Assembly: GCF_050947875.1 (NCBI RefSeq)
Contig: NC_134568.1
Location: 259,605,115-259,669,114, forward strand
Source of the DNA: Dermacentor variabilis
Lineage: Eukaryota; Arthropoda; Arachnida; Ixodida; Ixodidae
Direction of reading: 5' to 3'
DNA: 64,000 bases
Positions 22,490-35,998 of the stretch are shown here, piece after piece (position 1 is the stretch's first letter; the number at the start of each line of letters is the position of its first letter). The notes under the pieces were generated by a model that saw only the letters and a program-made list of their open reading frames with translations, had not been told where the DNA came from and ran no database searches. Both the position numbers and the translations under genes were made by a program.

Positions 22490-22915
22490 TGGTTGGACAG
22501 ACATCACGGATGACTCTTTTAATTCGCACAGTGGCAGTGCTACGGCCTCCTGCATGACCGCGGCCCTTCGGCGCTCTGGAGTGTTCCGGCGGCCTTTCGC
22601 GGCGAGCTCCACCACTGCAGAGGTGGCCGGACTCCATCCGGAGGAGGACCTCCCGGATGCCCCGGTCGTGATCCTTTGCGACTCGCGGCCCACGCTCATG
22701 GCTCTTCAACAACCGGCGACTGTCAGTTTCGGAGTCGCCCTCCTGGTGGCAAATATTCGTGCCTTTGTCTGGAGTGGCTTGGAGCTGTCGCTGCAGTAGC
22801 TTCCCAACCCCTGTCGGCGTCTAAGGCAAAGACGAGGCCGATGCCTTGGGTCATTAAGGCAGCACTCTCCCACTGCACCCGTAAACGACGCTGTAACGGC
22901 CTTCGACTATGCGAC
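22490..22915 (+). pseudogene. LINE RNase H fragment
   Basis: Reading + gives DITDDSFNSHSGSATASCM (first acidic motif, normally YTDGS), then FRRPFAASSTTAEVAGLH with the catalytic Glu, then VVILCDSRPTLMALQQP with the next Asp. A frameshift near 22,795 is followed by similarity to the last RNase H motif and then a TTA microsatellite tail. Confidence 0.6.
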
Positions 22916-22919
22916 GAAA

Positions 22920-24396
<1,477 letters not shown>

Positions 24397-25212
24397 GTGC
24401 CACACCGCAAGTGCCCTTTTGTTGAGTGCAATAAATACAGTGTACAGTCGGTCGGCGTCAACCATGTGTAGAGCGCGGGAACAGCGTCCTCTGGGGCACC
24501 GTTCTGGGCACGTTTGATCCCAGCAACTACTGCGCACGTTGCTGACAAGTTGCTGGGCACGTTTGTGCCCAGTGTTATGATCGACCTGTCAAGTGTGAGA
24601 GACATTCAGGCGCGCGTTCCCATGACGAGATGATTTGCCTCGTCCCAGAAAAGGCTGTTACGATAAGCCTGGACATCGACCTGTCAAGTGTGAGAAACGT
24701 TCAAGCGGGCGTCCCCATGTCGACATAAGTGCCCTCTTCTCCGGAACAGCGTCACCCCTTTCATTCCCCGAACTGACACAAAGGGAAGGACGAAGGGAAG
24801 AAAATCCGAAAGTCAGGAGCTCATCAGCAGAAGCTGACGAAAGCACTAATACTTCCACAGGCTCCTCAAGAAGACGTCGACGACCACAAGACCGTAGGGG
24901 TTATTTAAGGCCGTTTTATTCAGAACCGCTCGAGACTCGGGTAAGAGTCACATCCATGTACCAATGAAATGAATACAATCTTTTCTACTTTTTTTCATTA
25001 TTACGATGCCCTGATTCGTCGTTTCCTGGTTCTTGAGGTGAAGATCCCACCTCATCCGGTCGAGATCGTATCAACAGCAACTACCGTTAGGCGTCGCTGG
25101 CTGGCTCGTGAGCGCCCCGGCAGCCGCCGTTCCCGCCCTCTACACAAGGGTGACGCCGACTGTACATGGTATTTATTCCAGTCAACAAACGGAATTCCTT
25201 GTGGGGGAACAC
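24397..25212. repeat. Pair of diverged inverted repeats of about 85 bp around a gag-like remnant
   Basis: The complement of 24,397-24,482 matches 25,129-25,212 (shared blocks include CTCTACACA, GACGCCGAC, ACTGTACA and GTATTTATT). The enclosed 650 bases contain a tandemly duplicated block of about 52 bp (24,580-24,631 and 24,675-24,725) whose translation, CYDKPGHRPVKCEKR, resembles a decayed zinc knuckle, followed by a basic Ser/Arg-rich region. Possibly the remains of a retroelement gag region between two repeat copies; not certain. Confidence 0.4.
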
Positions 25213-25484
25213 GGGATTTCTTTCTTTCCTACGTAGGAAATGAAAAAAAAAACTGCCATGTTTCCCTGTTTAGAACACCTGGAACGCAACGAACACTCGT
25301 GAGTACGAATCATGCCGCGAACAAATATTTTCTTATAGACTATTATCTCTTTCTTATCTATGACTGCGGGCAAACTGAGTGACCCGTTATATTACCATTA
25401 TATTCGCTTGTAAACGCAAATAGTTTTCTTTGCCTTTTTCAACAGTTTTCGTGGTTAGTCGGTGGCCGGACTTGGCAAGGAAAA

Positions 25485-27178
25485 CGTTCGTTCGTTCGTT
25501 CGTTCGTTCGTTCGTTCGTTCGTTCGTTCGTTCGTTCGTTCGTTCGTTCGTTCGTTCGTTCGTTCGTTCGTTCGTTCGTTCGTTCGTTCGTTCGTTCGTT
25601 CGTTCGTTCGTTCGTTCGTTCGTTCGTTCGTTCGTTCGTTCGTTCGTTCGTTCGTTCGTTCGTTCGTTCGTTCGTTCGTTCGTTCGTTCGTTCGTTCGTT
25701 CGTTCGTTCGTTCGTTCGTTCGTTCGTTCGTTCGTTCGTTCGTTCGTTCGTTCGTTCGTTCGTTCGTTCGTTCGTTCGTTCGTTCGTTCGTTCGTTCGTT
25801 CGTTCGTTCGTTCGTTCGTTCGTTCGTTCGTTCGTTCGTTCGTTCGTTCGTTCGTTCGTTCGTTCGTTCGTTCGTTCGTTCGTTCGTTCGTTCGTTCGTT
25901 CGTTCGTTCGTTCGTTCGTTCGTTCGTTCGTTCGTTCGTTCGTTCGTTCGTTCGTTCGTTCGTTCGTTCGTTCGTTCGTTCGTTCGTTCGTTCGTTCGTT
26001 CGTTCGTTCGTTCGTTCGTTCGTTCGTTCGTTCGTTCGTTCGTTCGTTCGTTCGTTCGTTCGTTCGTTCGTTCGTTCGTTCGTTCGTTCGTTCGTTCGTT
26101 CGTTCGTTCGTTCGTTCGTTCGTTCGTTCGTTCGTTCGTTCGTTCGTTCGTTCGTTCGTTCGTTCGTTCGTTCGTTCGTTCGTTCGTTCGTTCGTTCGTT
26201 CGTTCGTTCGTTCGTTCGTTCGTTCGTTCGTTCGTTCGTTCGTTCGTTCGTTCGTTCGTTCGTTCGTTCGTTCGTTCGTTCGTTCGTTCGTTCGTTCGTT
26301 CGTTCGTTCGTTCGTTCGTTCGTTCGTTCGTTCGTTCGTTCGTTCGTTCGTTCGTTCGTTCGTTCGTTCGTTCGTTCGTTCGTTCGTTCGTTCGTTCGTT
26401 CGTTCGTTCGTTCGTTCGTTCGTTCGTTCGTTCGTTCGTTCGTTCGTTCGTTCGTTCGTTCGTTCGTTCGTTCGTTCGTTCGTTCGTTCGTTCGTTCGTT
26501 CGTTCGTTCGTTCGTTCGTTCGTTCGTTCGTTCGTTCGTTCGTTCGTTCGTTCGTTCGTTCGTTCGTTCGTTCGTTCGTTCGTTCGTTCGTTCGTTCGTT
26601 CGTTCGTTCGTTCGTTCGTTCGTTCGTTCGTTCGTTCGTTCGTTCGTTCGTTCGTTCGTTCGTTCGTTCGTTCGTTCGTTCGTTCGTTCGTTCGTTCGTT
26701 CGTTCGTTCGTTCGTTCGTTCGTTCGTTCGTTCGTTCGTTCGTTCGTTCGTTCGTTCGTTCGTTCGTTCGTTCGTTCGTTCGTTCGTTCGTTCGTTCGTT
26801 CGTTCGTTCGTTCGTTCGTTCGTTCGTTCGTTCGTTCGTTCGTTCGTTCGTTCGTTCGTTCGTTCGTTCGTTCGTTCGTTCGTTCGTTCGTTCGTTCGTT
26901 CGTTCGTTCGTTCGTTCGTTCGTTCGTTCGTTCGTTCGTTCGTTCGTTCGTTCGTTCGTTCGTTCGTTCGTTCGTTCGTTCGTTCGTTCGTTCGTTCGTT
27001 CGTTCGTTCGTTCGTTCGTTCGTTCGTTCGTTCGTTCGTTCGTTCGTTCGTTCGTTCGTTCGTTCCGTTCGTTCCGTTCGGTTCCGTTCGGTTCCGTTCG
27101 GTTCCGTTCGGTTCCGTTCGTTCCGTTCGTTCCGTTCGTTCCGTTCGTTCGTTCGTTCGTTCGTTCGTTCGTTCGTTC
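25485..27178. repeat. (CGTT)n microsatellite array, about 1.7 kb
   Basis: From 25,485 to about 27,063 roughly 395 units of CGTT follow with no visible interruption. From 27,064 to 27,150 the units vary (CGTTC, CGGTTC, CGTTC blocks), and then pure CGTT returns to 27,178. The open frames of more than 580 codons across it, reading Phe-Val-Arg-Ser, exist only because the period-4 repeat has no stop codon. No gene is implied. Confidence 0.99.
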
Positions 27179-28226
27179 TATTCGCTTACATTGACAATCA
27201 TTGTCGATCGTTTCTGCAAGATTTCTTTTAATTCACTCTGTCTAACACCAGCGCAACTTCAATTTTATGCCAAAGTCGTCGACGATGTGAGCTACTTTGT
27301 CGGGAGGGGTCACTCTTTCATTTCTTTTTAAACCTTTATTTTGTGTGGGAAGTTATTGCTATCAGATGTTTCGGCACACACCATCGCCAGGGCATTCTTA
27401 ATTCTCCAATTTCCGTGGTTGTTCACTCATTTAAAAACGTATCCCTCCTATACACGCCACGCTGGTTCTAACTATGTGCAATTTCGATGCCGCTCAGCCT
27501 GGCTCACTCAGACTGCACCGAAATTCCACTCAGTCGGGCTTGCTCACCAGAATCAGGCGCGGGCAGGTCTAATTGCCCTACAGACTCTCACAGACTCGGG
27601 CTTTAATTCTCATGAATGGAACATACCAATGATTAAAAGATCTTCATACGAGACTAATATATAGCAAATGCAGAGAGATTACAAATGCTAAACATTTAGG
27701 AAAAGGTATGCACAAATGTCTTAAACATACAAGAAAGCTATTTATTTCCTCTGCACCCCAATTTCTTGTAAGAAACAAATAAGTTTGACGAGCGATCTTG
27801 GCAGTGCGAGAAGTATTTCGCCTAAGGATAAAATGTGCTAAACGGATATTTAAAGAATATGGAAATTCTTATTTGTGTCTCTTTGTATGCGTGCGTGTGG
27901 CGCGCAGACGCTTTGGTTTGTGTGATGCGCTCGTGACGTTTTTGGTAGCTCAGGATAGAACTCAGTCTTTTCTTTCTGGCATTTGCCTCCGAACAAGATC
28001 TGTGTTTCTTAAATGATGGAAGCCCCACCTTTTTGCATGGAACTGTTTACAGTAGCTGCCTGGATATGTCACCTTTGTTTCACGCTCCTTCACCAGAAAC
28101 GTTAAGTGGTTTCGGATATTGAAACGCGGGGAAGGGATTGAAGGGCTGAGGGACTCCAAGTTAGCCGGCGTCACCCTGTGTATAGGTAGCCGATGTTCAA
28201 ATCAATTGTGGAAGACGGATGTCGTG
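27179..28226. other. Unassigned sequence
   Basis: No gene recognised. A frame at 27,341-27,664 has no domain. A short stretch with repeated CTCACTCAGAC-type motifs lies near 27,500. Confidence 0.3.
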
Positions 28227-28537
28227 ATGGCACGTACCTGCAGGGGGGGGGGGAAGACACCCCGAAATTAAGCGGCATACCCTCCCCCTCCCCGCTCACA
28301 CCACCACTCCTCACACACATTCCTAAAGCGCTGACAAATCAACCTATTCGGCGGTCAACATTTTGCTGCCTTTTACAGCGAGAGCTGTATATGACGAACT
28401 TTACATAGATTTTTCGCCATCCGTCAACAGAAAAAATCATCATGTGGGCCGATCCTGGTGATAGTACAAAAAGGGTCCAAGCTTAATTTGCACATACCCC
28501 CGTGGGCTCGGGATCTTGTAACGCGCCCTTCGAAATC

Positions 28538-28691
28538 TTCGGGATGGGCTCGCCTATGCGGAGTGCTCAACGCCTGCTTCACCTCCACCGCGGGTGGGCC
28601 TGGTATTGCACTATCTTCGGGATCGGCCCACGTATGGGGAGTTCTTAATGCCTTCTTCACCTCCGCCGCGGGTCGGCCCGGCATTACATTA
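28538..28691. repeat. Two tandem 77-bp units
   Basis: Each unit starts CTTCGGGAT and contains GGAGT, CTTCACCTCC and CGCGGGT. The units differ at roughly one position in six. Confidence 0.8.
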
Positions 28692-28721
28692 CCGTCGGGC
28701 TGACCCGCGGCGGAGGTGAAG
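28655..28721. repeat. 26-bp inverted repeat, one mismatch, 15-base loop
   Basis: The end of the second tandem unit (CTTCACCTCCGCCGCGGGTC…) is followed at once by its own inverted copy ending GGAGGTGAAG. The GC-rich arms would form a very stable hairpin. Confidence 0.9.
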
Positions 28722-29646
28722 CACTTTGCTTTTCGTTTGAGAGCTTTGACGGTCGTCAGCTATCATTGCCATTCCATCTTCACAGAGTGGAATTAGTTGT
28801 CAATTTTTTCGCTCCTTTTGGATGGCGGTAGTTATCGGCATCTCTTGGGGTGTAAAGGCCAGTTTTCTCATCGATTCGTTGCCAGCGCGATTAACTCGAG
28901 ATGAGTTCATTTGTCACCATCTATTCAACGATCACGTGCATCGCTGTTGCGTTGTTAGTTCAACATTCTTTGTTTAGACTGATCCAGGAACCAGGAAAGG
29001 GATTCGGTTCATAGTCAGTTGGTTTTGATGCTCGTGGAACGAGTGGCGGTAGGAGAAATCGACAGTTGTGTTAAACTTTTCCTTTTGCTTCATTATTTTC
29101 TCGAGTGACGGCTAGCCGCAACGCTGGCAGATCCTCGGAAGCATATACCCGCGATATGGGTTTGTTAAGGTGGAAAATAAAATAATTCGAAACAGCGCGT
29201 CCATCATCACACCCTGCAATAACCGTTAAAACCGTAAGCAATATGATTGTCACCCGTTACCTCGTCTGGCTTTGCACTAATTGTACAGCACTTCTCGTGC
29301 AAAATTGACAACTGAAGACAACAGTCGCAAGGAGTTGAGAAATGAAGTGATCTACTAAGGGAGAGAGCCAAGGCAACGACCAAACAGGTAGGAAAAGCGA
29401 AAATTAACAAATTTAACCGTTGTTTGGGAAAATATATTTATGGATCAACATCTCTTCATTTAATAAGGAAGTAGAGAAAACACCGGCAGAAGTGGAAAAT
29501 AAGTCCGTGTGTTTTTATCACATCTACAGTTATCAGTCGAGGCGCTAGACGTAGGCACTTCTCTGCTGTGCTAATGTGAGTGTTTTTCTAACCTTCCGCG
29601 GTGGGCGCAGTACGTATAGAACAGCAGCGTCCTGTGCTCTACGCGG

Positions 29647-30329
<683 letters not shown>

Positions 30330-30821
30330 GCGGTTGTACGGAATAGTGACCACGCATCGTTACGCAACTTCCCAAATAACAACACAAGTCGGTTTTGGCA
30401 CTTAAATTGGTAGAGCAGCAAATGAGGGATCCAAAAGAACTGTGCTTGTTCCGCAATCATATATATTTCTCTATAATTCTTCAAGCGCTAATTAAAAGGA
30501 AACGCTACTAGAAATCTTTATTTTGTACTTTCGCTTGTTTACTTGTTCATGGCAGCGTTTTTCTTGTGCTTCTGTCATGCGCGACTCCATTTGATGTGGT
30601 TCCCTGTTTGCCATTATATGAGAGGCGTATCACGCAGCCGTACTTGTGAGGTACATCTTATTTCAATTCTCTTTTGCGCGTTTGCGCGTCTTCATGGCGA
30701 ATGGTGGGCATTATTCACATTTGTACTAGTATAGCTACCTCGCCCCCTCATTTGCATTGAAGGAGTTACGTTGGGTTGAGCCCCCCCCCCCCCCCGAAAA
30801 AAAATTCTGGGTGCGATCCTG

Positions 30822-32860
30822 GCTCATCCACTAACCTAGAGGACACTATTAAGGGCGCCCTAGAGGCTGCCACGCATTCGCTTCCGTACATGACTTGAGG
30901 TTGGCCAGACGAACTAAAAAGAAATTTCAGCGTTGCATGGACAAACTCGCATCGCAAGGATGGATGTCGTTCTGCGACATCCATTCTGCGATCAAAAAAA
31001 AAAAAAAGAAACCTTTGTCTCACATATGGAGAACTGTTCGTGGTATCCGTGGAACCCCTCAGCAACGCCACCCTTTCGATTCTCTGGCCCTTCACCAACA
31101 ATGACGATTTCTGAAGGAGCATTGCTGGCGAAACTAGTACCGCTTTATAGAGCATCGACGCTCGACCACTCACCGATTTTACGCGAACTCCGCATGGACA
31201 GTCCTTTCACTATGGATGAACTCGAAGCTGCACTTGCCTTCCGCAAGCGTTCATCATCGCCAGGATCCGATGGTATAACCTACCGTGCCCTATGTAATCT
31301 TGGCGAAAAATATCGATCGGAAAGTGCTCCTGCACGTGTTCAATAGCATCTGGCAGACAAGCACGGTTCCACAGGAATGGAGGACCAGTCGCCTAATTCC
31401 ATTGCTCAAGCCTGGCAAGTCACCTGTAGACATTGCGTCACACCGACCGATTGCGATTGCCAGATGCATCGAAAAACTAATGGAGCGGACGGTTCTAGTG
31501 CGATTAGAATGGTACTTCGAACGTTACGAGGTATATCCAGACACAAGGGCCGGTTTCAGGCGTGGCTGTTCTTCCATAGGCAACATTGTCGACCTGGTCA
31601 CGTACGTCGAGTACCAAAAGTCCTGCAAACGATTATACGCTGCCTTGTTCCTGGATACAAATGGAGCATATGATAACACACGAAGCGATCTTCAGCACGT
31701 TAGAGGCAGTAGGACTCGGCGGCAATATCTACTTCTGGATTAGTAGCTACCTACAAACGAGATCATTTTTCATACTTACCAAGGATCGCCCAACCCTCCA
31801 GCATTACAGTAACCGTGGGGTTGCTCAGGGCGGAGTACTGAATCCAACGTTCTTCTCAAACGCTCACTGAACTCGCCGACATCCTTTGATGCACCGTTCG
31901 ACTCTCCATCTATGCCGACGACATTTGTATTTGGACGTCGGATGTGACGCAATTTCAGCTTCGCGTGCGGCTTTAGATGGCAGGCACTTTAACATCGTCC
32001 TACCTTCGGGAACAAGGACTACCAGTATAATGTGAAAAGTGTGCAGTGGCATTTACCAGAAAGGATTTACCAGAAAAACAATGTCTTCGTATGTGATATC
32101 CGTGGACGTAAATCCGATCTTGTACAGCACAAGTTACAATCTTTTTTTTCTTTCTTTTGGGGGGGGGGGGAGGGTTATTGCCAGAAATCTCTCCTGGAAT
32201 TCTGCGTGAATTCTGGGACAAAACGTCTGACGGGAATTCACCATGTCTTTACAATCGTAGCAGGAAAGATCTGGGGAGTGCCAATACAATATATGCTACA
32301 ACTGTACAGGGTACTCTTTATCGGATTCCTGTGGTACAGCCTACCGGTGATCTCCAACACCTACAGAACTAACCTGAACGCAATCCAAGGCATCCAAGCC
32401 CAAGCCCTCAGGATATGTCTTGGTCTGCCGCGGAGCGCGTCAACGACAGAAGTTATTGTAATCGCTCAATATTACACTATAAGAACACAAATTACTATAG
32501 AAACAATGCGTGTCCACGTAGGACATTTCGCCAGACCCCTACCCACCCCCTCACAAGTATCCCAGTAGAAAGGTCACACACGACATTCAGTGCAACTGTC
32601 TTCGCGCACTGTACCTCTGTTTCGTCAGATTACGCACTTGGGGAAAGAGTTTCGATTCATCCATGCCGGACGCCAACGCCGACACCGGATTTTCTGCGAC
32701 ATGGGCTCCTTAACGCTGTAGCCTTAATACAGCGAGTGCACAAATGTGTATACTGATGAGTCAACTGCGTCAAACAGTTCCGGTGGCGCTGTAGTTATGC
32801 CAACAAGGGGAATAACTCAACGGTTGAAGACTTCCCATATCACTACGTCTTGTTGCGTTC
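30822..32860 (+). mobile_element. LINE D, RNase H-bearing non-LTR retrotransposon fragment (broken RT)
   Basis: Starts immediately after hAT copy 2. Fragments of one protein are read in several frames: LEDTIKGALEAATHSLPYMT, MDKLASQGWMSFCDIHSAIK, KPLSHIWRTVRGI (pre-RT linker); RT motifs LIPLLKPGKSPVDIASHRPI (31,400-31,455), AALFLDTNGAYDN (31,640), GVAQGGVLNPT (31,820) and YADDICIWTS (31,911); post-RT ALRICLGLPRSAS (about 32,410); and the start of an RNase H, CVYTDESTASNSSGGAVV (32,740). The endonuclease half and ORF1 are missing. Frame breaks near 31,340, 31,690 and 31,870 and a T/G-rich tract at 32,141-32,171 show it is dead. Confidence 0.8.
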
Positions 32861-33655
32861 TCCAGGGTAACGTACCGCTGCCGACAGTTGTTGCAACACC
32901 TGGTTCTTCAACCTCGACCGGCGTTACTATTGGGCAGCGTGGCGTTGTCGGCAGGCTGCAGGCGTCCGGTAGACCATGGCGACCAGGCAGGCACGAGGCA
33001 ATCTATAGTGCGAAACTTGCACGGTTTATTCAATGCCTGGTGAAAGAAGAGAATGAAGTGAGAAAGTACATTGCGGGGTCCTTTAAGTAGGCCTACTAAA
33101 ATCGTAGGCGGGATCTTGCTCCCGTCAACGTCACGTGACATGCACTGAGTCCCACGGTGCTTGGGAAACATCGTGAGTCCCACGATGTTTTCCCAAGCTT
33201 GCCTCCGCTGGTAGCAACCCGCGGGTCCTGGGGATCGAAGGCAACTGATTCCTTCTCTTTCGCGCTTCGTTGGTTCGCGGAAAGGGCGTCTGGTTGTGGA
33301 TGGGCGGCTTATCCATTCTCCCAGTTGACGTCTTCACGAGCGTGCCTCTGCTGGCGGCAGCCCGGGGGTCCTGTCTGGTTCGCAGAAAGCGTTCTCCCCT
33401 AGAGTTTGACAGTTCGCGGAAGGGGTTTTCACGCACACGCACAAAGGGGCCTGTGAACACTGCGGGGCGTCCGGCAGACCGGTAACCCCTCGAGACAACC
33501 ACAGCAAATTAGGAATCCAGCCGCCGTTTCGATGAGGCATGGTGGTTGAGCATCCTTTTAGCCCGGAGTGTTACACGCCAACCGTATCTCCGGTAGGGGA
33601 GGAAGATCCCGAGGCGTAGGGGCGAGCAGCCACTGGGCGAGGGATCGGCGTTACA
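32848..33655 (-). mobile_element. Probable LTR of the minus-strand gypsy element (ends uncertain)
   Basis: On the minus strand this stretch has an AATAAA (in CATTGAATAAACC, about 33,030) and starts near TGTAAC (either 33,655 or 33,573). It lies just downstream of the RNase H end of the gypsy element at 34.1-37.5 kb, where a 3' LTR is expected. A matching 5' copy could not be found by eye upstream of 37.5 kb, only a short shared TACGGTTGGCGTG (33,578 and 37,783 regions). Treat both the LTR call and its ends as tentative. Confidence 0.4.
33159..33198. repeat. 17-bp inverted repeat, 5-base loop
   Basis: GCTTGGGAAACATCGTG faces CACGATGTTTTCCCAAGC with one extra T. The loop AGTCC also belongs to a local direct repeat (TGAGTCCCACG). 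Confidence 0.85.
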
Positions 33656-34121
33656 GCAGGAGAATTTCCCTCAGGGGTGACGAACCGTTGGTTCGTAGCT
33701 GGTAGATTCCTGGGCGTCGTTCATCAGTCCTTGTGGCGCTCTTGTGCCTTTTCTCCCTGGTCCGGTCCGGTGAACTGGACTTGCAACCGGTCTCGCAACT
33801 TTTCGTCTCCTGTTTGGGCAAGCAATCACCCCAGAACAGTGCCGGACCCGCAACCACAAAGCGGCGAGCAGAAGGCCACCCTCCCCCAAGATACACCAGG
33901 CTTTACAAGAAGAAAAGAAAAACCGCTACTGCTTTCCCATCCCTATCGCGCGTCCTTCCCCCCTGAACACTAAAAATAGCCATTTCTTGAAAGCGTTAGG
34001 ACGTGGTTACTAAAATCAGCTAACAATCAACTACAATTTCGCGATAATAAAAAAGACGTATTAAAAAATACCAAGGTAAGAATGCCACGGAAACCCGAGT
34101 GAGCATGAGGCTTTCGTTACT

Positions 34122-35390
34122 CTAGGGGCAACGACTCAGACCGTCGGCGTTGCCGTTAAGCTTACTCTTCTTGTAGCGAATATCGAAGGTGTACTGTTGA
34201 AGAGCCCAGCTCCAGCGCAAAAGACGACCGTTTTTCGTAGACATGGACTGCAGCCATGTGAGGGGACAGTGGTCAGCCTCTATGGTGAACCTTGAACCAG
34301 CGATATAGCATGCTAGTTTCTGCACTGCCCATACTACGCAGGCGCATTCCTTTTCTGATGCACTGTATGCTTGCTCACGAACTGAAAGCTGTCTACTGGC
34401 GTACAGTACAGGGTGTTCGTTTTCGTCATCAGACTCTTTTGACAAAGCACCACCCCATACCCCTGTAACTGGCATCACACTGAAGAATGAATGGCTTAGA
34501 ATAGTCGGGCTTGTTCAACACTGGCTGACTCGTTAGTGCTTCTTCAGCATAATAAAAGCCTTTTCTTTGCGCCATCCCACTTTGCCGTTTATGGTTCTGT
34601 TTTTCTGAGATCATCTGTTAAAGAACTTGCAATCTCGGAATAACGCGGGATATATCTTTGGTAATGACCTGCCAAGCCAAGGAATGACCTGATGTCCCGC
34701 TTGATGCGTGGTTGCGGGAAGTTGTCTGTTGCGGTCAGTTTAACCTCGGAAGGCCGACGATGGCCTTCACAGCTTCACAGTTAAGTTGGCCTCTCGTATA
34801 CGACACAACACGGTTTGAAAGTGTTGCATATGGTCCTCCCATGATGAAGAAAAGATTGCTATGTCATCGAGATACGGAAGTGCAAAATCCTCCATTCCCA
34901 GTAGCACGTGGTCCATAAGGCTAGAGAAAGAATAGGGAGCATTCTTCAATCCAAAGCTCAGGACTTTCGGCCGGAAGGTTCCCATCGGGGAAATAAACGC
35001 CGCAAACCTGCTTGCCCTCTCGGTCAACGAAAGCTGCCAGTACCTCCTGACTAAATCGAGCGTGGAGATGAAATTAGCATTGCTAACTCTCTCAAGCCTT
35101 TCCTCGATATGCGGTACGTATTGGGTAGGTCTGGTCCTTCGTGATTAAGTTGAGCCTGCGGTAGTCGATACACGGTCGCGGCTCCTTTCCTGAGACCTCA
35201 ACCAAGATAAGAGGCGAAGTATAATCACTCTCTCCGGGTTCGATTACATCTAGCTCTAATATCTCGTTTATTTCAGCGGCCATGACTTGACGTTAACGAG
35301 GTGAAACGCGATAAGCTTTCGAACGAACTGGGTCCGATGAGGTTAACTCTATATCGTGAACGATCGCAGTGGTCTTGCCAGGTGTGTCTG
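34122..35390 (-). pseudogene. Gypsy G reverse transcriptase and RNase H
   Basis: RT motifs: EILELDVIEPGESDYTSPLI, KEPRPCIDYRRLN, FISPMGTFRPKVLSFGLKNA and YLDDIAIFSSSW (catalytic YLDD near 34,870). After a region with frame breaks (34,760-34,620) come SQPVLNKPDYSKPFILQCDA, YASRQLSVREQAYSASEKE and FTIEADHCPLTWLQSMSTK, which carry the RNase H acidic residues. The final NADGLSRCP is followed directly by a stop at 34,122. No integrase follows. Several frameshifts make the copy non-functional. Confidence 0.85.
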
Positions 35391-35399
35391 AAAATGTCT

Positions 35400-35882
35400 T
35401 TAATTGCAAACACGAGCTCCCTCAGTTCGGTCATTTGATTGGGGATTCAACTCCGCCTGGTCTACTAGCTTGTCAATGGTCTCGTGAATGTCTTTTGCCC
35501 CCGTTACTGATGTTAACTCCGGCATCTCCTCAGGTTGGTTAAGGGACATGTTCACAATGGCCTCCCTCTGCCGGTAGGGTTTAAGTAGATTGCTGTGGTA
35601 CACTTGTGATGTCCTTCGTTTTCCCGGTACCGTGGTTACGTAGTGTGCATCAGATAATTTCTGAATTATTTCATCTGGTCCTTCCCATTGAATCTGTAGT
35701 TTGTTTTTCAATGAGGGTTTCAGGATCATTACCGTTTCCCCAACTTCAAAGCGTCGCGTCCGACCCGTCCTGTCATAGTAATGCTTAGCATTGCTTTGGG
35801 CCTTGCACATTTCCTGCTCATGAATCATCGTGGCAGGGCTTACATTCAGTAACTTTCCCCTGCATTCTGCCTCGCGAGACAT
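35400..35882 (-). pseudogene. Integrase C-terminal GPY/F module located upstream of RT
   Basis: The segment KHYYDRTGRTRRFEVGETVM, then WEGPDEIIQKLSDAHYVTTV, then QVYHSNLLKPY is a textbook integrase GPY/F module (GP-[YF/D], YxV, H-x-N-LLKPY). It continues through an acidic linker into the RT region: with one small frameshift the peptide FSDTPGKTTAIVHDIEL leads to VRSKAYRVSPR and MAAEINEILELDVIEP. That continuity shows that module and RT belong to the same polyprotein in this order. The integrase catalytic core is missing on its N-terminal side. Confidence 0.75.
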
Positions 35883-35998
35883 TTAAGGCTCCGGCGCTTT
35901 CCTGATCTCTTCATTAGCTAGTGTACCTTCCGCAATATCCCCTATAGGGCTGTCCTGTTTGGTGCTGGTTGACGAATCCTCCGTCAAACCTGTTTCCT

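Larger units (their letters stand above)
28375..28806. mobile_element. Insertion in hAT copy 2 carrying tandem repeats
   Basis: Copy 1 is continuous where copy 2 has about 430 extra bases between TTTTGCTGCC and TTTTCGCTCC. The insert begins near TTTACAGCGAGAGCTG and contains two tandem units of 77 bp and a strong hairpin. The boundaries are accurate to a few bases only, and the element type is unknown. Confidence 0.55.

Noticed and set aside
25430..27331. Two overlapping open frames of about 590 and 630 codons reading (Phe-Val-Arg-Ser)n
   Set aside because: A pure CGTT repeat has no stop codon in these frames; the frames are a by-product of the microsatellite.
28538..28721. CRISPR-like repeat array
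   Set aside because: Only two adjoining diverged units without spacers, in a eukaryotic transposon context.
33131..33502. Coding frames in the 33.1-33.5 kb region
   Set aside because: Several overlapping frames on both strands in GC-rich sequence with a minus-strand AATAAA; a non-coding LTR-like region explains it better.
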